Shown piece by piece: positions 7,692 to 18,180 of a stretch of 64,000 nucleotides of DNA. Source of the stretch: an uncultured Selenomonadales bacterium (lineage in GTDB: Bacteria; Bacillota; Negativicutes; Acidaminococcales; Acidaminococcaceae). Each line of letters opens with the position of its first letter. Positions within the stretch are counted from its first letter, which is position 1. The notes below the pieces were generated by a model. That model was given only the letters and a program-made list of their open reading frames with translations, was not told where the DNA came from and did no database searches. Both the position numbers and the translations under genes were made by a program. Location: contig OMWZ01000007.1 of NCBI GenBank assembly GCA_900314855.1, positions 1 to 64,000 of the forward strand, given 5' to 3'.

Positions 7692-8249
7692 TTATTTATC
7701 CTCCTTTATTTCCTTATAAAAATCTTTTCCCCATTGCAAAATCACTAAGCGGCGAAATTTTGGTTGTTGAAACCAATATAAGTCTGTTGCAAACCTGCCA
7801 TAGTCTAAAGCAATATCTTTCTGACGCATTTGACTAATCAATGAACGGGAATGAATTGATAGCTCCAAAACATCTTTTGACGTCATGATTCTTTCAAACC
7901 TTCGCGTGACAGCAATCCTAGTATTCTCATTACACAGTTTTCTTACTGCAGTGCCGAAAGAAACACTTTTTCGCACATTTCCTTTATCAACTGGGAATTC
8001 ACACATACAGCCACTCTTTCCCTGCTGGTGTAACGCATAAAGTGTTAAAGCAGTGTATACTGCTTTCGACACGAACTGCTCTTGAACAGACGTCATGGAA
8101 TCCGGCAATAAAACGTACTCTATCAACTCTGGCAGTTCACCGATTTGCTTTCCTACCCCCCTCCTTAGCCTTGCTAAATTTGGCTTGTCCGTATATAACA
8201 GTTTAATTTTCTGAACGACAAAATTCTCTATTTTCCCATCTGTCCACAT
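7692..8249 (-). CDS. cse2: Cse2 (CasB, Cas11e), Cascade small subunit
   Basis: This protein of about 185 aa has the conserved Cse2 segment DKPNLARLRRGVGKQIGELP near its N-terminus and is rich in Arg and Lys. Two copies stabilise the crRNA-DNA hybrid and the displaced strand in Cascade. I prefer the ATG at 8249, because AAGGAGG then has a ten-base spacing. With the ATG at 8258 the spacing would be a single base. Confidence 0.92.
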   Translation of the reverse strand: MWTDGKIENFVVQKIKLLYTDKPNLARLRRGVGKQIGELPELIEYVLLPDSMTSVQEQFVSKAVYTALTLYALHQQGKSGCMCEFPVDKGNVRKSVSFGTAVRKLCNENTRIAVTRRFERIMTSKDVLELSIHSRSLISQMRQKDIALDYGRFATDLYWFQQPKFRRLVILQWGKDFYKEIKEDK

Positions 8250-8264
8250 ATGCCGCATCCCTCC

Positions 8265-9935
8265 TTATTCAAAAATTTTCTTTAGTGCAATCTCGAACCA
8301 TGTATAAGCTGTAAACAGATTCTCTCTTTTTTCTATAACGGTACCCTTCGATTCTTTTGACACCGAAATAAAACCAATAAGTGCAGTATCACTACAATGC
8401 CTTGCTAGTAGCTTTCCTTCTGCCTGTACTTCCGTTCGCACAATGTCTTGCCATTCTTCTATTTTAGACCTAATGCTGTCAGTTTCAGGATCTATGTTTC
8501 TTAACCATTCACGGAACATATTATCCAACACATTGTAACAATCGGCTCTTGCTTTTCGAGAAGCCTCCTTTTCAAACGATGAGTCATTGTCTTGTTTTCG
8601 ATGTGTTGATGCCCGCGAGACATTGCGAGCGAGAGCAGCCAATGCGGCTACTGCTTTATCCGTTCTCGCCAATGCTTCCGTAATTTCAGCAATCCAATTT
8701 TCGTTCAATTTAGCCAGCAATTGACTATTCAGTTGCAGCGAGTCATTTACGACATCCGTAATCATCCACAATGTGGATTTGAATTCATAATATAATCCAA
8801 CGGTACAGATATTGAGAGTCTTCAGAGGAAGGATTCCCTTCTCTTCCAATCTTCTTAGCCACCATACGATTCCAGAATCCCTGTTGTTTTCATCCACATT
8901 AGTGCTAACGAGACTGTTAAACTCTCTCCAAACCTGTTTGACCGGATTGTGAGTTTTTGGCTGAAACGCACCGGTCTTTCGATTTCTAAACCAGACCGTC
9001 ATGGGCTCCTGCAACATCCCTAAATCGGGGTCAAAATAATCCCCCATGGTCAATTGATATCCATCGACCTTACCGGATTCATTATGGTGTAATAAAATTC
9101 TTCTAGACTGTAACGTATACAGATCCTTTATAGCAGCAGGTTGGACGATTAGATTTTCTACAGTAGTACACACCGGCTTTTCCCAATAAGCTTTTGAATC
9201 AGGCCTGCTGTCCTCGACCACCTTATTATGTTCATCCAATAAGACAAAATTCAGCAAAAGCGTTTCAAATAAGTTGTGGCCTTTTGCGTAAATCATTCCC
9301 AGTTGTCCTAGATAGCCTCTTACTTTAGGAGTCGGTTTTTTTGCAGCATTGTCATCAAATCCATTCAAATGCAGAAGCCAGCGAGCCGCCTCTCCGTAGT
9401 TCAGCTCACTCTGTTTTACTCCTGTCCTTCCTGGAAATAAGCGCGGTGACACTTTATTCGCACTTTGAGATAGATCGCCAATCAATTTGGCCACGGGTTT
9501 ACGTTTCTCCTCACCGCTTCCTGTTATCTCATGTTCTTTTCTGTATAATGCCTGTGCTTTGCTATACTCTGCCACTTGATAGAATGGGGTCTGTGGATGA
9601 AACAGCCAAAAGCGATCTTCATATTGTTTCAAGTATGGTTCTACCTTGTCCATTGGTATCGCTTTAGCGTCCCATAACTGTTTCCACAATTGGAAAGCGT
9701 CTTTTGCCGTTCTTACCCTATCATCTACCAGAGCCCCGTACAACACCGCCAAAAGCAATCTCAGGATAGCCACATCCTGGGTCGGCAATTCCCCTGCTAG
9801 CCTGTCAATCTTATCTGCTTGTCGCAGCACCTCCAATAAAGAAATTTCTGTTTGCATTCCATCCGACTTAAAAACACAAATCCATGGCTCATAAAGCAGA
9901 TTGAACTTCTTTTCTTCTACGCCTGCACCTGCCAA
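8265..9935 (-). CDS. cas8e: Cas8e (Cse1, CasA), Cascade large subunit
   Basis: This 556-aa protein begins with the typical Cse1 segment FNLLYEPWICVFKSDG, followed by ISLLEVLRQADKIDRLAG. Cse1 recognises the PAM, opens the DNA and recruits Cas3. It is slightly longer than the roughly 500-aa E. coli protein. The start appears to be a TTG at 9935 with AAGGAGG seven bases upstream, just after the cas3 stop. It is the first Cascade gene of the operon. Confidence 0.94.
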   Translation of the reverse strand: MAGAGVEEKKFNLLYEPWICVFKSDGMQTEISLLEVLRQADKIDRLAGELPTQDVAILRLLLAVLYGALVDDRVRTAKDAFQLWKQLWDAKAIPMDKVEPYLKQYEDRFWLFHPQTPFYQVAEYSKAQALYRKEHEITGSGEEKRKPVAKLIGDLSQSANKVSPRLFPGRTGVKQSELNYGEAARWLLHLNGFDDNAAKKPTPKVRGYLGQLGMIYAKGHNLFETLLLNFVLLDEHNKVVEDSRPDSKAYWEKPVCTTVENLIVQPAAIKDLYTLQSRRILLHHNESGKVDGYQLTMGDYFDPDLGMLQEPMTVWFRNRKTGAFQPKTHNPVKQVWREFNSLVSTNVDENNRDSGIVWWLRRLEEKGILPLKTLNICTVGLYYEFKSTLWMITDVVNDSLQLNSQLLAKLNENWIAEITEALARTDKAVAALAALARNVSRASTHRKQDNDSSFEKEASRKARADCYNVLDNMFREWLRNIDPETDSIRSKIEEWQDIVRTEVQAEGKLLARHCSDTALIGFISVSKESKGTVIEKRENLFTAYTWFEIALKKIFE

Positions 9936-9937
9936 AA

Positions 9938-12781
9938 TTACGCCTCCTTTACGATCTGCAATCCGTATTGCGGGTCATATTTCAAAATGATTTCACCTAC
10001 GTTTGCATATCCGTCTTCATCAAACACTAAAAAAAGCTCCCCGTTCAACCAGTGGGATTCATACCATTCATCTAAGGAATGTTCCACCATGCCTTGTTCC
10101 AAATCCCAGATTGTCTGATCTATAGCATACGGCTTAGTCAATTTTGCCGGAAGTGCGACTGAGCAACTGGCAATCATTCTTGCCAGTTCTTCATCCGGCA
10201 TCACAATTCTTTTATTTGATAACGCCGGACACGCCTGCAAACACGGCATTGTATACATATAGCCATCTTTTTTACAAACAACACAAAGCACTTCAATGCT
10301 GTCCTCCGCATCTCGAACGGTTGCTTCTCCCCTTTTTTCGGAAGAATCCAACATTCCAGCATTCAACCACCCGACTAAATCACCCCCTTGGTTTTCTGGC
10401 TCCATAATTTGAAACATTTCAGCTCTCTGTTCTTTTGACTGTTGGACTTTCTTATATTTTTGCAAAGATTCCATATACACCTTCCGAATGTCCATATCAG
10501 GCAAAAGAACCTGCAGATTACTCAAGGCCTGCCCATCCGTTTCTTCATCGCCGTATGTTTTGGCAACAAGCCGCGGTATATCATCTGGAATCGCAATCCG
10601 TTCAGGAAGAAATGCCATGCTTTTGAGCAAGAGGTACTTACCGTAAACGGTTTCAGAACCCGTTTCAAACTCAGCACCGTTCACAGCTCCCATTACGAAG
10701 CATTGGGGATATCGCATAGACTCGGGCCTCGGGCGATTCCGACAATGGCGGTGCAGTCTGCCAATTCGTTGCAGCAACAAGTCCATAGGGCATAAATCCG
10801 TGACCAAAGCATCGAAATCCACGTCAAGCGATTGTTCCATCACTTGAGTTCCGACAACAATCATCATTTCCGGCCGCTTACTATCCTGTTGGTCAAACGC
10901 AGGCCCAAGGGAAGAGCGCACCTGCAATTCCTTGGCAGCGCGCTCGCAAGCGAGGAACCGCGAGTGCAGAAGTTTTACGTGCTCCGCACCAAAGCGGGCG
11001 GCAAGCGCAGCCGCAGTTACCTGTGCTTTTCCCACCGTGTTGCATATCACACCTACGCATCCGCCCTTTGCCAAAAGTTTCTCGAGAGTTTGTGTAAGTT
11101 GCTCATTTTGAAGCATTATCACCTGAACCTGTCGGGTGCTTCCCGAGGTATCCGGGAACACCTGTTTCCGACTCCATCCGTCAGTATAGGTGATAAGGGG
11201 GTAATGGATATTGTTGATATATTTGGGTTCGGGAATTTCCTGTGTGCCGGATTTGCTTTGACACCCCCAATAAGTCAAGTACGCCTGTACAAGAAAATCA
11301 CGACGCCCGGACGGCAAAGTCGCCGAGAGCAATACAACCGGAACTTGATATGCCCCCAGCCACTGAAGCACTAATGCGAGATAGCTGCTCATATACGTAT
11401 CGTAGGCGTGACATTCATCGATTATGACGACTTTGTTTGCCACTCCCAGATGGCGGAGCGCAAGATGCTTTTGCTTTAATCCGCACATCAAAATCTGATC
11501 GACCGTACCGATAACAAAATCAGATAACAACCCTTTCTTCCGCCCTTGCGTCCACTCATTGACAATTACCAGATCATCTTTGAAAACCGAACGTCCAGAC
11601 GCATCACCGTCATATTGATTAACATTGGACTTTAGTCGTATGCCCTCATAATCCTTATTTAATCCCGCTTTCCCATGGGCTAATAAAACGGATTGTACGC
11701 CCTTATTACGCAACGTATGAATCCAAGTTTCGATGCGCTTGAATATGCCATCACTTGTCGCTTGGGTCGGCAAAGCGAAATAAATGCCACCCATCCCGAA
11801 TTTATCAGCTAGAATTTCCGATACTGCTAAGGCGGCTTCTGTTTTACCTTCCCCCATAGGAGCCTCAATAACAACAATACCGGGATTCTCCATCTCCAAA
11901 GCAACTTTTACTGCCTCGCATTGCATCGGGCGCGGTTCTGAAATATGAAAACGGCGTTGGAACAACTCTTCCGGTAAACAAGAATCGGAAAACTGCCTAT
12001 ACGGCGGAAGCCGAAGATTCTTCCATGCTCTACGTGCTCGGGTTTCACTGTCCTCCAAAACCGTCCACTCGGAGCAAGATATCAACGGGAATCCTTCCCC
12101 ACTGGCAATCCAATCTGCCATAATCAATAAGCCGCTAAAAATGACTTGCGTCGTAATCTTAATCGGGGTTTCGGGCAATTCTTCTAATCCTGCGGCTTTT
12201 AATGCCAACTGTATTAGTTTTTCATGAATTTGATTCCAGTATTGAAGTCCAATCCCACTCTCAATATCCCAATTAATTATATGCCTTATATCTTGGCTTC
12301 TTCCGACGGGTTTTCCATGATGCCCCCCGACAACACAGGCATAACAACGCGGAACCCCTGCATCTTCCAAAATTGCTTCCGATTCAAATGGATGTTTAAT
12401 ATTGCTGGAAGTTTTGTGGTCAGGGAACGAAAGACCACATTGGCGTAATCCCGTCAGTATAAAATCATATGCATGATTTCCAATTCGCAACGCCTTACTT
12501 TGAAAGATTGGACTGGCCTTGCCAATATCATGGGATGCCGCCAAGAATCGGAACACCTTTCTTGCATAGTCGGAGGATTCTTCATCATTTAATCCAGTCT
12601 CTCTAAAGTCCTTTTCCACAGTTCTGCGGACATGTAACGGAACCCATTCATCCCAAATCAAAGCAGCTGTTTCTGCCGTATCAGTAAGATGTGTTACTAA
12701 CGGCAGCCAGTGCTCCCCATCAGCAGAAAGCTTTCCCCATAAACGTTGGACCGCCGAGTTTACCAAAGCACCGTCCATCAT
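9938..12781 (-). CDS. cas3: Cas3, HD nuclease-helicase
   Basis: This protein of about 947 aa has an N-terminal HD domain (H85-D86 in SHDIGKAS) and a C-terminal superfamily 2 helicase. Walker A is PMGEGKTEAAL near residues 310-320 and the DEAH-like motif II is DECH near 456-459. A QSLDVDFD segment and a RIGRLHRH motif mark the second helicase lobe. Cas3 unwinds and degrades DNA marked by Cascade. It is the first gene of the cas operon. I use the ATG at 12781, which has AGAGGA seven bases upstream; an in-frame TTG at 12784 lies just before it. Confidence 0.96.
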   Translation of the reverse strand: MMDGALVNSAVQRLWGKLSADGEHWLPLVTHLTDTAETAALIWDEWVPLHVRRTVEKDFRETGLNDEESSDYARKVFRFLAASHDIGKASPIFQSKALRIGNHAYDFILTGLRQCGLSFPDHKTSSNIKHPFESEAILEDAGVPRCYACVVGGHHGKPVGRSQDIRHIINWDIESGIGLQYWNQIHEKLIQLALKAAGLEELPETPIKITTQVIFSGLLIMADWIASGEGFPLISCSEWTVLEDSETRARRAWKNLRLPPYRQFSDSCLPEELFQRRFHISEPRPMQCEAVKVALEMENPGIVVIEAPMGEGKTEAALAVSEILADKFGMGGIYFALPTQATSDGIFKRIETWIHTLRNKGVQSVLLAHGKAGLNKDYEGIRLKSNVNQYDGDASGRSVFKDDLVIVNEWTQGRKKGLLSDFVIGTVDQILMCGLKQKHLALRHLGVANKVVIIDECHAYDTYMSSYLALVLQWLGAYQVPVVLLSATLPSGRRDFLVQAYLTYWGCQSKSGTQEIPEPKYINNIHYPLITYTDGWSRKQVFPDTSGSTRQVQVIMLQNEQLTQTLEKLLAKGGCVGVICNTVGKAQVTAAALAARFGAEHVKLLHSRFLACERAAKELQVRSSLGPAFDQQDSKRPEMMIVVGTQVMEQSLDVDFDALVTDLCPMDLLLQRIGRLHRHCRNRPRPESMRYPQCFVMGAVNGAEFETGSETVYGKYLLLKSMAFLPERIAIPDDIPRLVAKTYGDEETDGQALSNLQVLLPDMDIRKVYMESLQKYKKVQQSKEQRAEMFQIMEPENQGGDLVGWLNAGMLDSSEKRGEATVRDAEDSIEVLCVVCKKDGYMYTMPCLQACPALSNKRIVMPDEELARMIASCSVALPAKLTKPYAIDQTIWDLEQGMVEHSLDEWYESHWLNGELFLVFDEDGYANVGEIILKYDPQYGLQIVKEA

Positions 12782-12832
12782 CAATATTCCTCTTTTAGCG
12801 ATGTTGAAATTTTTAGAATAAGCAAAATATAT

Positions 12833-12872
12833 ATTATATTCTTATTATACTTCACTACGCGAACAAATTCAC
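12833..12872 (-). promoter_or_regulatory. Probable cas operon promoter region
   Basis: The 150 bp upstream of cas3 are strongly AT-rich. On the minus strand there are two perfect TATAAT hexamers, at 12844-12849 and 12833-12838. No strong TTGACA lies 17 bp before either; GTGAAT is the best candidate for the first. A promoter is likely here, but which -10 is used is unclear. Confidence 0.45.
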
Positions 12873-12936
12873 GCCGGATTCGTTAAACTTTCCCCGTTCT
12901 TTCCGGTTGCACAGTAGCCTTTATGCACCAACAGAA

Positions 12937-14037
12937 TCATTCTTCCCCTTCTTCCCCTATCAATTCCATCGGTACCAAAAATGACTGTGTGAAAGGATTG
13001 ACGACAATTCCCGCGAGTTTCTTCGAACTGTGCTGCACCATGGACAGCACTTCCATAAACGGTTTTTCCAAAATAGAAGCCGTCTTGCCATAATCCTTCA
13101 TGGCCTCTGTCGAGGAAAAGATGGGGATGAAGGATTCCCCGTCGCGGTGCAGGATTTTAGGTGTCAGGTGGATATTGTCCTGGGATTCGATTGTCTCCCC
13201 TTCCAGATCTTTTTCCTTTGTTTTCAGCAAGTTCCATAGTGACATCATATCAACATCACTAAAGGTCGCGTCGCAGGGAATCAGGACCGTGCTGTAGGCC
13301 AACACACGAAGGACACGAAAACCATTTTCTCTGCTGCTGTCCTCGTGAAAGACCTGGATTGCTTCTTCCAGGGTCATGTCTTCCCGCTCTGCAGGGGTTA
13401 CCGTACCGTCTTCGTCCAGATCTGCGCATAAAAAGTGCTGATTCTTTTCCACTTCATAAAAGAAAAAGGAAATCCGATCCCCTGCGTGGCAGCCAAGCTT
13501 TTGTGTCGGCTCGTTGAGCAGCGTGCCCAAAAAACGGTGGTTTTCTTCATCCAGGCCTTCAATCCGCACCCAGCAGCCCTCGACGCCGCAATCTTTCTTG
13601 AGTAAGCACACCTGGACGTCGTCCGGATACTCGGGCTGGCGAAACTCGTCTAAAAAGTCCATCTGGCGGGATTGCAAGACATCATCGTTCACGTCATAGA
13701 CAAACAGATCGTCTACCTTTTCCTTGTACCAGCCGTAGAGCTGCCCTTCGTCGTCGTCCAGGTAGTAACACTCCAAGTCCGCAATACTGCCGATTCGGAT
13801 TTTCACGGTGATCTCGTTGTTCTGGTCCCAAAACCGAAAGCCCTTCCCCGTTCGGGCCGCCGCGGCCAGGACCTCCAGGGTCATGCCGGCCTCGTGGTCA
13901 ATATAGCCGTAGGTCAAGATATATTCCGCTTCCTTGGCGCCGTGGAAGGCGTGGATAATCTTGCGCAATTTTTCCGTGACAGGCACGGCGACATAAGACC
14001 GGTCAAAAGAACGGAATCCATCTTCCCTGTACTTCAT
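12937..14037 (-). CDS. SseB-domain protein with an extra middle domain (366 aa)
   Basis: The C-terminal third (CDATFSDVD through the end, with KDYGKTASILEKPFMEVLSM) resembles the SseB N-terminal-type domain found in enhanced-serine-sensitivity and type VII or VI accessory proteins. The middle part (VQVCLLKKDCGVEGCWVRIE ... RFLGTLLNEPTQKLGCHAGD) recalls DUF2314/YegJ-like folds. The first 100 residues contain segments typical of neither. The function is unknown. I start at the ATG at 14037, which has AGGAGGCAGAAATACC upstream; the longer frame to 14118 has no ribosome site. The gene stands alone between the cas island and dnaJ. Confidence 0.55.
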   Translation of the reverse strand: MKYREDGFRSFDRSYVAVPVTEKLRKIIHAFHGAKEAEYILTYGYIDHEAGMTLEVLAAAARTGKGFRFWDQNNEITVKIRIGSIADLECYYLDDDEGQLYGWYKEKVDDLFVYDVNDDVLQSRQMDFLDEFRQPEYPDDVQVCLLKKDCGVEGCWVRIEGLDEENHRFLGTLLNEPTQKLGCHAGDRISFFFYEVEKNQHFLCADLDEDGTVTPAEREDMTLEEAIQVFHEDSSRENGFRVLRVLAYSTVLIPCDATFSDVDMMSLWNLLKTKEKDLEGETIESQDNIHLTPKILHRDGESFIPIFSSTEAMKDYGKTASILEKPFMEVLSMVQHSSKKLAGIVVNPFTQSFLVPMELIGEEGEE

Positions 14038-14242
14038 GGTATTTCTGCCTCCTGTGTAGTATTTAATCCGGCGAGTTCGTATGCTTCCTGTTTGTAGTAT
14101 ACCATGCCACGGAGACAACTTTTGCCGTCCCCTGCCCTGCTAGACCTGTTTTTCAAAGCATTATCAGCAGCTATTTGGATGATTTTGCGCCTCGGCTCAA
14201 AAAGGACGCTAAGCACAACCATTTCTTCCAGGTATAATACAA

Positions 14243-14303
14243 AACAACCCTTGCAGGCGCTGCCGTAAACCGGCAGACACGCTGCAAGGGTTGTTGTATT
14301 GTT
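14243..14303 (-). terminator. Terminator after dnaJ
   Basis: An outer stem pairs 14243-14255 (acaacccttgcag) with 14282-14294, and an inner stem pairs TGCCG with CGGCA around a short loop. On the minus strand the hairpin is followed by TTTTGTATT. This ends the hrcA-grpE-dnaK-dnaJ transcript. The remaining stretch 14038-14242 holds no gene that I can support. Confidence 0.8.
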
Positions 14304-14323
14304 GGGAGAGATTTTGCCGTTTG

Positions 14324-15496
14324 TTACTTGAACAGGTCTTTGATCTTATCCATAAACCCTTTTTCTTCGGGGTTCAGGCTGTCTCCGGCCGCGTCGGCGA
14401 ACTGCTGGAGGATTTTCTTCTGTTTTTCCTTCAGCTTCGTCGGCACGACGACCTTGATGCGGACCAGCTGGTCGCCCCGGCCGCTGCCGCGCAGCCGCGG
14501 GATGCCTTTGCCGCGCAGCCGCATGACGCGGCCCGGCTGCGTCCCTTCGGGGATCTTGATGACGACCTTGCCATCCAGGGTAGGCACCTCTTTTTCGGCG
14601 CCCAGGGTCGCTTCCACGATGTTGATGGGTACTTCGCAGTACACGTCGTTGCCGTCCCGTTCAAAGAACTTGTGGGGCTTGACGAACAGATAGACGTACA
14701 GGTCGCCGTGCGGGCCCCCTTTGGCGCCGGCGGCGCCTTCGTTGGCCACGCGCAGGCGGGACCCGTTGTCCACACCGGCAGGGATCTTGACCTTCAGATG
14801 CTTGACTTCCTTTTTCAGGCCGGTCCCGCGGCATTCGTGGCACGGGTCGCTGACAATCTTGCCCTCGCCGTGGCAGCGCGGGCACGTCGTGACCGTCTGC
14901 ATCTGGCCGAGCATGGTATTCTGCACGCGCCGCACCTGGCCGGAGCCGTGGCATTCCGGGCAGGTCTCCACCTTGGAGCCCGGCTCCGCGCCCGTACCGT
15001 GACAGTGGTCGCACGCTTCGTCGCGGCGCAGGGCGATTTCCTTTTCGACGCCGAAGGCCGCTTCCTCAAAGGTCAGGTCCAGGTCAAAGCGCAGGTCGCT
15101 GCCCCGCTGGGGACCGCGGTCCGCCGCCTGGCCGCCCCGGCGGCCGGCGCCGCCGAAGAACATATCGAAGATATCATCCATTCCGCCGCCGAACCCGCCG
15201 GCATTGCCGAAACCTTCGAAACCGCCGAATCCCCCGGCGCCGTTGCCGGCCCCGAAGCCGCCGTTCTCGAAAGCGGCCATACCGAACTGGTCGTACTGGG
15301 CACGCTTCTGGTCATCGCTCAGGACGCTGTAGGCTTCGTTCACTTCTTTGAACTTCTCCGCAGCTTCCTCCGGATTGTCCTTGTTCAAATCAGGATGGTA
15401 CTTGCGTGCCAACTTGCGGTATGCTTTTTTGATATCATCGGCGCTGGCGTCTTTGGCGACGCCGAGCACCTCATAATAATCTCTTTTTTCAGCCAT
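14324..15496 (-). CDS. dnaJ: DnaJ, Hsp40 co-chaperone
   Basis: This 390-aa protein is a class A DnaJ with all parts: a J domain with HPD at residues 34-36, a Gly/Phe-rich linker, four zinc motifs ([32 protein letters not shown]) and the C-terminal client-binding domains. It delivers unfolded clients to DnaK and stimulates its ATPase. It is the last gene of the heat-shock operon, 22 bp after dnaK. Confidence 0.98.
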   Translation of the reverse strand: MAEKRDYYEVLGVAKDASADDIKKAYRKLARKYHPDLNKDNPEEAAEKFKEVNEAYSVLSDDQKRAQYDQFGMAAFENGGFGAGNGAGGFGGFEGFGNAGGFGGGMDDIFDMFFGGAGRRGGQAADRGPQRGSDLRFDLDLTFEEAAFGVEKEIALRRDEACDHCHGTGAEPGSKVETCPECHGSGQVRRVQNTMLGQMQTVTTCPRCHGEGKIVSDPCHECRGTGLKKEVKHLKVKIPAGVDNGSRLRVANEGAAGAKGGPHGDLYVYLFVKPHKFFERDGNDVYCEVPINIVEATLGAEKEVPTLDGKVVIKIPEGTQPGRVMRLRGKGIPRLRGSGRGDQLVRIKVVVPTKLKEKQKKILQQFADAAGDSLNPEEKGFMDKIKDLFK

Positions 15497-15518
15497 GTGT
15501 CAACACCATCCCGAGGAA

Positions 15519-17390
15519 TTACTTCTTGTCCTTGTCATCAACGACTTCCGCGTCGACGACATCGTCATCGGCCTTCTTGCTCTCGCTGCCGGCCGCGCCG
15601 GACGCGCCCGCACCGGCTTCCGCGCCAGCGGCACCGGCGGCGCCGCCTTCGGCCTGGGTCTGTTTGTACAGTTCCGCGGACAGTTCGTACAGCGGTTTCG
15701 TCAGGGCGTCCATGGAGGCCTTGATCTTATCGTTGTCCGTGCCCTTCAGGTCCGTCTTCAGGGTTTCGAGGGCCGTCTTGACTTTGGCGATCAGGTCGTC
15801 GTGGCCTTTGCCTTCCATGTCCTTGATGGTCTTTTCGGCCTGGTAGACGAGGGTGTCGGCCTGGTTATGGATTTCGACGCCTTCCTTGCGTTTCTTGTCC
15901 GCTTCGGCGTTGGCTTCCGCTTCCTTGACCATGCGGTCCACTTCGTCCTTGGACAGGGTGCCCGACGAGGTGATAGTAATCTTCTGTTCCTTGCCCGTGC
16001 CCAGATCCTTGGCGCTGACGTTTACGATACCGTTGGCGTCGATGTCGAAGGCCACTTCGATCTTCGGGACTCCGCGGGGAGCGGCGGGGATGCCGGACAG
16101 TTCGAAACGGCCCAGGGTCTTGTTGTCCGCGGCCATTTCGCGTTCGCCCTGCAGGACATGGATGTCGACGGAAGGCTGGTTGTCCGTCGCCGTCGAGAAG
16201 ACCTGCTTCTTGGACGTAGGAATCGTCGTGTTGCGGTCGATGATCTTCGTGAAGACGCCGCCCAGGGTTTCAATGCCCAGGGACAACGGCGTAACGTCGA
16301 GCAGCAGGACATCCTTGACTTCGCCTGCCAGGACGCCGGCCTGGATGGCGGCGCCGATGGCGACGCATTCGTCGGGGTTGACGTTGCGGGTCGGTTCTTT
16401 GCCCATGATGCGTTTAATGGCTTCCTGGACCGCCGGGATACGGGAAGACCCGCCGACGAGGATGACCTTGTCGATCTTGTCTGCCGTCAGGCCGGCGTCG
16501 GACAGGGCGCGCTGGGTCGGCCCAATGGTCCGTTCGACCAGGTCGGCCGTCATGTCCTCGAATTTCGCGCGGGTCAGGGTCATTTCCAGATGTTTCGGAC
16601 CGTCCGCGCCAGCCGTGATGTACGGCAGGTTGATTTCGGTCTGGACCATGCTGGACAGCTCGATCTTGGCTTTTTCCGCAGCTTCGCGCAGGCGCTGCAG
16701 GGCCATCTTATCCGTGGACAGGTCGATGCCGTTCTTGGCTTTGAAGTCGTCCACCATCCAGTCGACGATGCGTTTATCGAAGTCGTCGCCGCCCAGGTGC
16801 GTATCGCCATTGGTCGCCTTTACTTCAAAAACGCCGTCGCCCAGTTCCAGGATACTCACATCGAAGGTGCCGCCGCCCAGGTCATAGACCAGGATGGTAT
16901 GGTCGTCGGTCTTGTCGATGCCGTAGGCCAGGGACGCCGCCGTCGGTTCGTTGATGATACGCAGGACATCGAGGCCCGCGATCTTGCCGGCGTCTTTCGT
17001 GGCCTGGCGCTGGCTGTCGGAGAAGTAGGCAGGCACCGTAATGACAGCCTGCGTAACCGTTTCGCCCAGATACTTTTCGGCGTCGGCCTTCAGTTTCTGC
17101 AGGATCATGGCCGAAATTTCTTCCGGCGAATATTTCTTGTCGTCGATTTCCACGCGGTACCCTGCTTCGCCCATATGCCGCTTAATGGAGCTGATCGTAC
17201 GGGTCGGGTTGGAAATCGCCTGGCGTTTCGCCATCTGGCCGACCAGACGCTGGCCGTCCTTCGTGAAGCCGACGACGGAAGGAGTCAGGCGGGAGCCTTC
17301 CGGGTTGGTAATAACGGTGGGTTCGCCACCTTCCATGACGGCAACTACAGAGTTTGTAGTGCCCAGGTCAATCCCAATTACTTTAGACAT
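15519..17390 (-). CDS. dnaK: DnaK, Hsp70 chaperone
   Basis: This 623-aa protein begins [20 protein letters not shown], the universal Hsp70 N-terminus, and carries [12 protein letters not shown] and the linker motif [18 protein letters not shown] before the substrate-binding domain. The tail is Gly/Ala-rich and ends with charged Asp/Lys residues. It works with DnaJ and GrpE in protein folding in the cytoplasm. The gene is under HrcA control through the promoter at 19324-19359. Confidence 0.99.
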   Translation of the reverse strand: MSKVIGIDLGTTNSVVAVMEGGEPTVITNPEGSRLTPSVVGFTKDGQRLVGQMAKRQAISNPTRTISSIKRHMGEAGYRVEIDDKKYSPEEISAMILQKLKADAEKYLGETVTQAVITVPAYFSDSQRQATKDAGKIAGLDVLRIINEPTAASLAYGIDKTDDHTILVYDLGGGTFDVSILELGDGVFEVKATNGDTHLGGDDFDKRIVDWMVDDFKAKNGIDLSTDKMALQRLREAAEKAKIELSSMVQTEINLPYITAGADGPKHLEMTLTRAKFEDMTADLVERTIGPTQRALSDAGLTADKIDKVILVGGSSRIPAVQEAIKRIMGKEPTRNVNPDECVAIGAAIQAGVLAGEVKDVLLLDVTPLSLGIETLGGVFTKIIDRNTTIPTSKKQVFSTATDNQPSVDIHVLQGEREMAADNKTLGRFELSGIPAAPRGVPKIEVAFDIDANGIVNVSAKDLGTGKEQKITITSSGTLSKDEVDRMVKEAEANAEADKKRKEGVEIHNQADTLVYQAEKTIKDMEGKGHDDLIAKVKTALETLKTDLKGTDNDKIKASMDALTKPLYELSAELYKQTQAEGGAAGAAGAEAGAGASGAAGSESKKADDDVVDAEVVDDKDKK

Positions 17391-17449
17391 GATGTATTCC
17401 TCCTTGATTTTCCACTGATGACTGGTAACATATCGTATCCGTTTGCTTT

Positions 17450-18157
17450 CTAATCCTTCGTGATGACGCGCACTTTGCTGTGGCGGATCACTTTATCTTC
17501 CAGGGCATAGCCTTTTTCAAAGACCATGTCGATGGTATCCTCGGCCAGTTCCGGGTTCTGCCCGCGCATCACGGCTTCGTGGTACTTAGGGTCGAACTTT
17601 TCGCCGGCGGCGGGAATCTCCTTGACTCCCAACTCCTCCAGGGTCTTGCGGAACTGTTTCATGATGGCCGACATGCCGTCAGTCACGCTCTTCACGTCCT
17701 GCGCGGTTTCGGCGCTGGCCTCGGCCCGCTCGAAGTTGTCGAAGACTTTCAGGAATTTGCCGACCACGTCCGCCGTGACGTACGCCGAAAGATCGGCCTT
17801 TTCCGTGGCCGTCCGGCGGCGGAAGTTTTCAAAATCCGCCTGGAGACGCACGAAGCGCTTTTCCTGTTCAGCCAGCTGGTCGTCCTTCGCCTTCACTTGG
17901 GCCGCCAGGGCGGTCAGCTTGTCCCGCAGGTCCTGGACGTCGTCCCCCGTACCGGCGTTACCGTCGGCCGGGCCGGTCCCGGCCGCGCCCTCTTCGGGCT
18001 GCGCGCCGTCCGTCCGGGCCATTTCCGGCGTTTCCGGAATTTCCGTAGTTCCCGCCGCTGCCGCGCCGGGATTCCGCGCGTCCGTTCCGCCCTGCGTCGT
18101 GGCCGTCGTTTCCTGTTTCGCGTCGGCCTGTTCCTGGGTATGCTGCGTATCGAACAC
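17450..18157 (-). CDS. grpE: GrpE, nucleotide exchange factor of DnaK
   Basis: The C-terminal 145 residues are a typical GrpE: a long helix ([19 protein letters not shown] ... [15 protein letters not shown]) and the beta-domain segment [10 protein letters not shown]. The first 80-90 residues are low-complexity and rich in Ala, Gly, Glu and Thr, which makes the protein 235 aa long against a usual 180-200. It releases ADP from DnaK. It lies between hrcA and dnaK with short gaps. Confidence 0.97.
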   Translation of the reverse strand: MFDTQHTQEQADAKQETTATTQGGTDARNPGAAAAGTTEIPETPEMARTDGAQPEEGAAGTGPADGNAGTGDDVQDLRDKLTALAAQVKAKDDQLAEQEKRFVRLQADFENFRRRTATEKADLSAYVTADVVGKFLKVFDNFERAEASAETAQDVKSVTDGMSAIMKQFRKTLEELGVKEIPAAGEKFDPKYHEAVMRGQNPELAEDTIDMVFEKGYALEDKVIRHSKVRVITKD

Positions 18158-18180
18158 TGTTCTTCCTCCTGTCTGTTGGG

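Noticed and set aside
14291..15724. A 477-codon plus-strand frame opposite dnaJ
   Set aside because: It lies on the complement of a clear DnaJ gene and shows only Ala/Arg/Asp-rich composition.
15495..17453. A 652-codon open frame on the plus strand opposite dnaK
   Set aside because: It is a mirror of the dnaK codon pattern in GC-rich DNA; dnaK is certain and the mirror has no domain.
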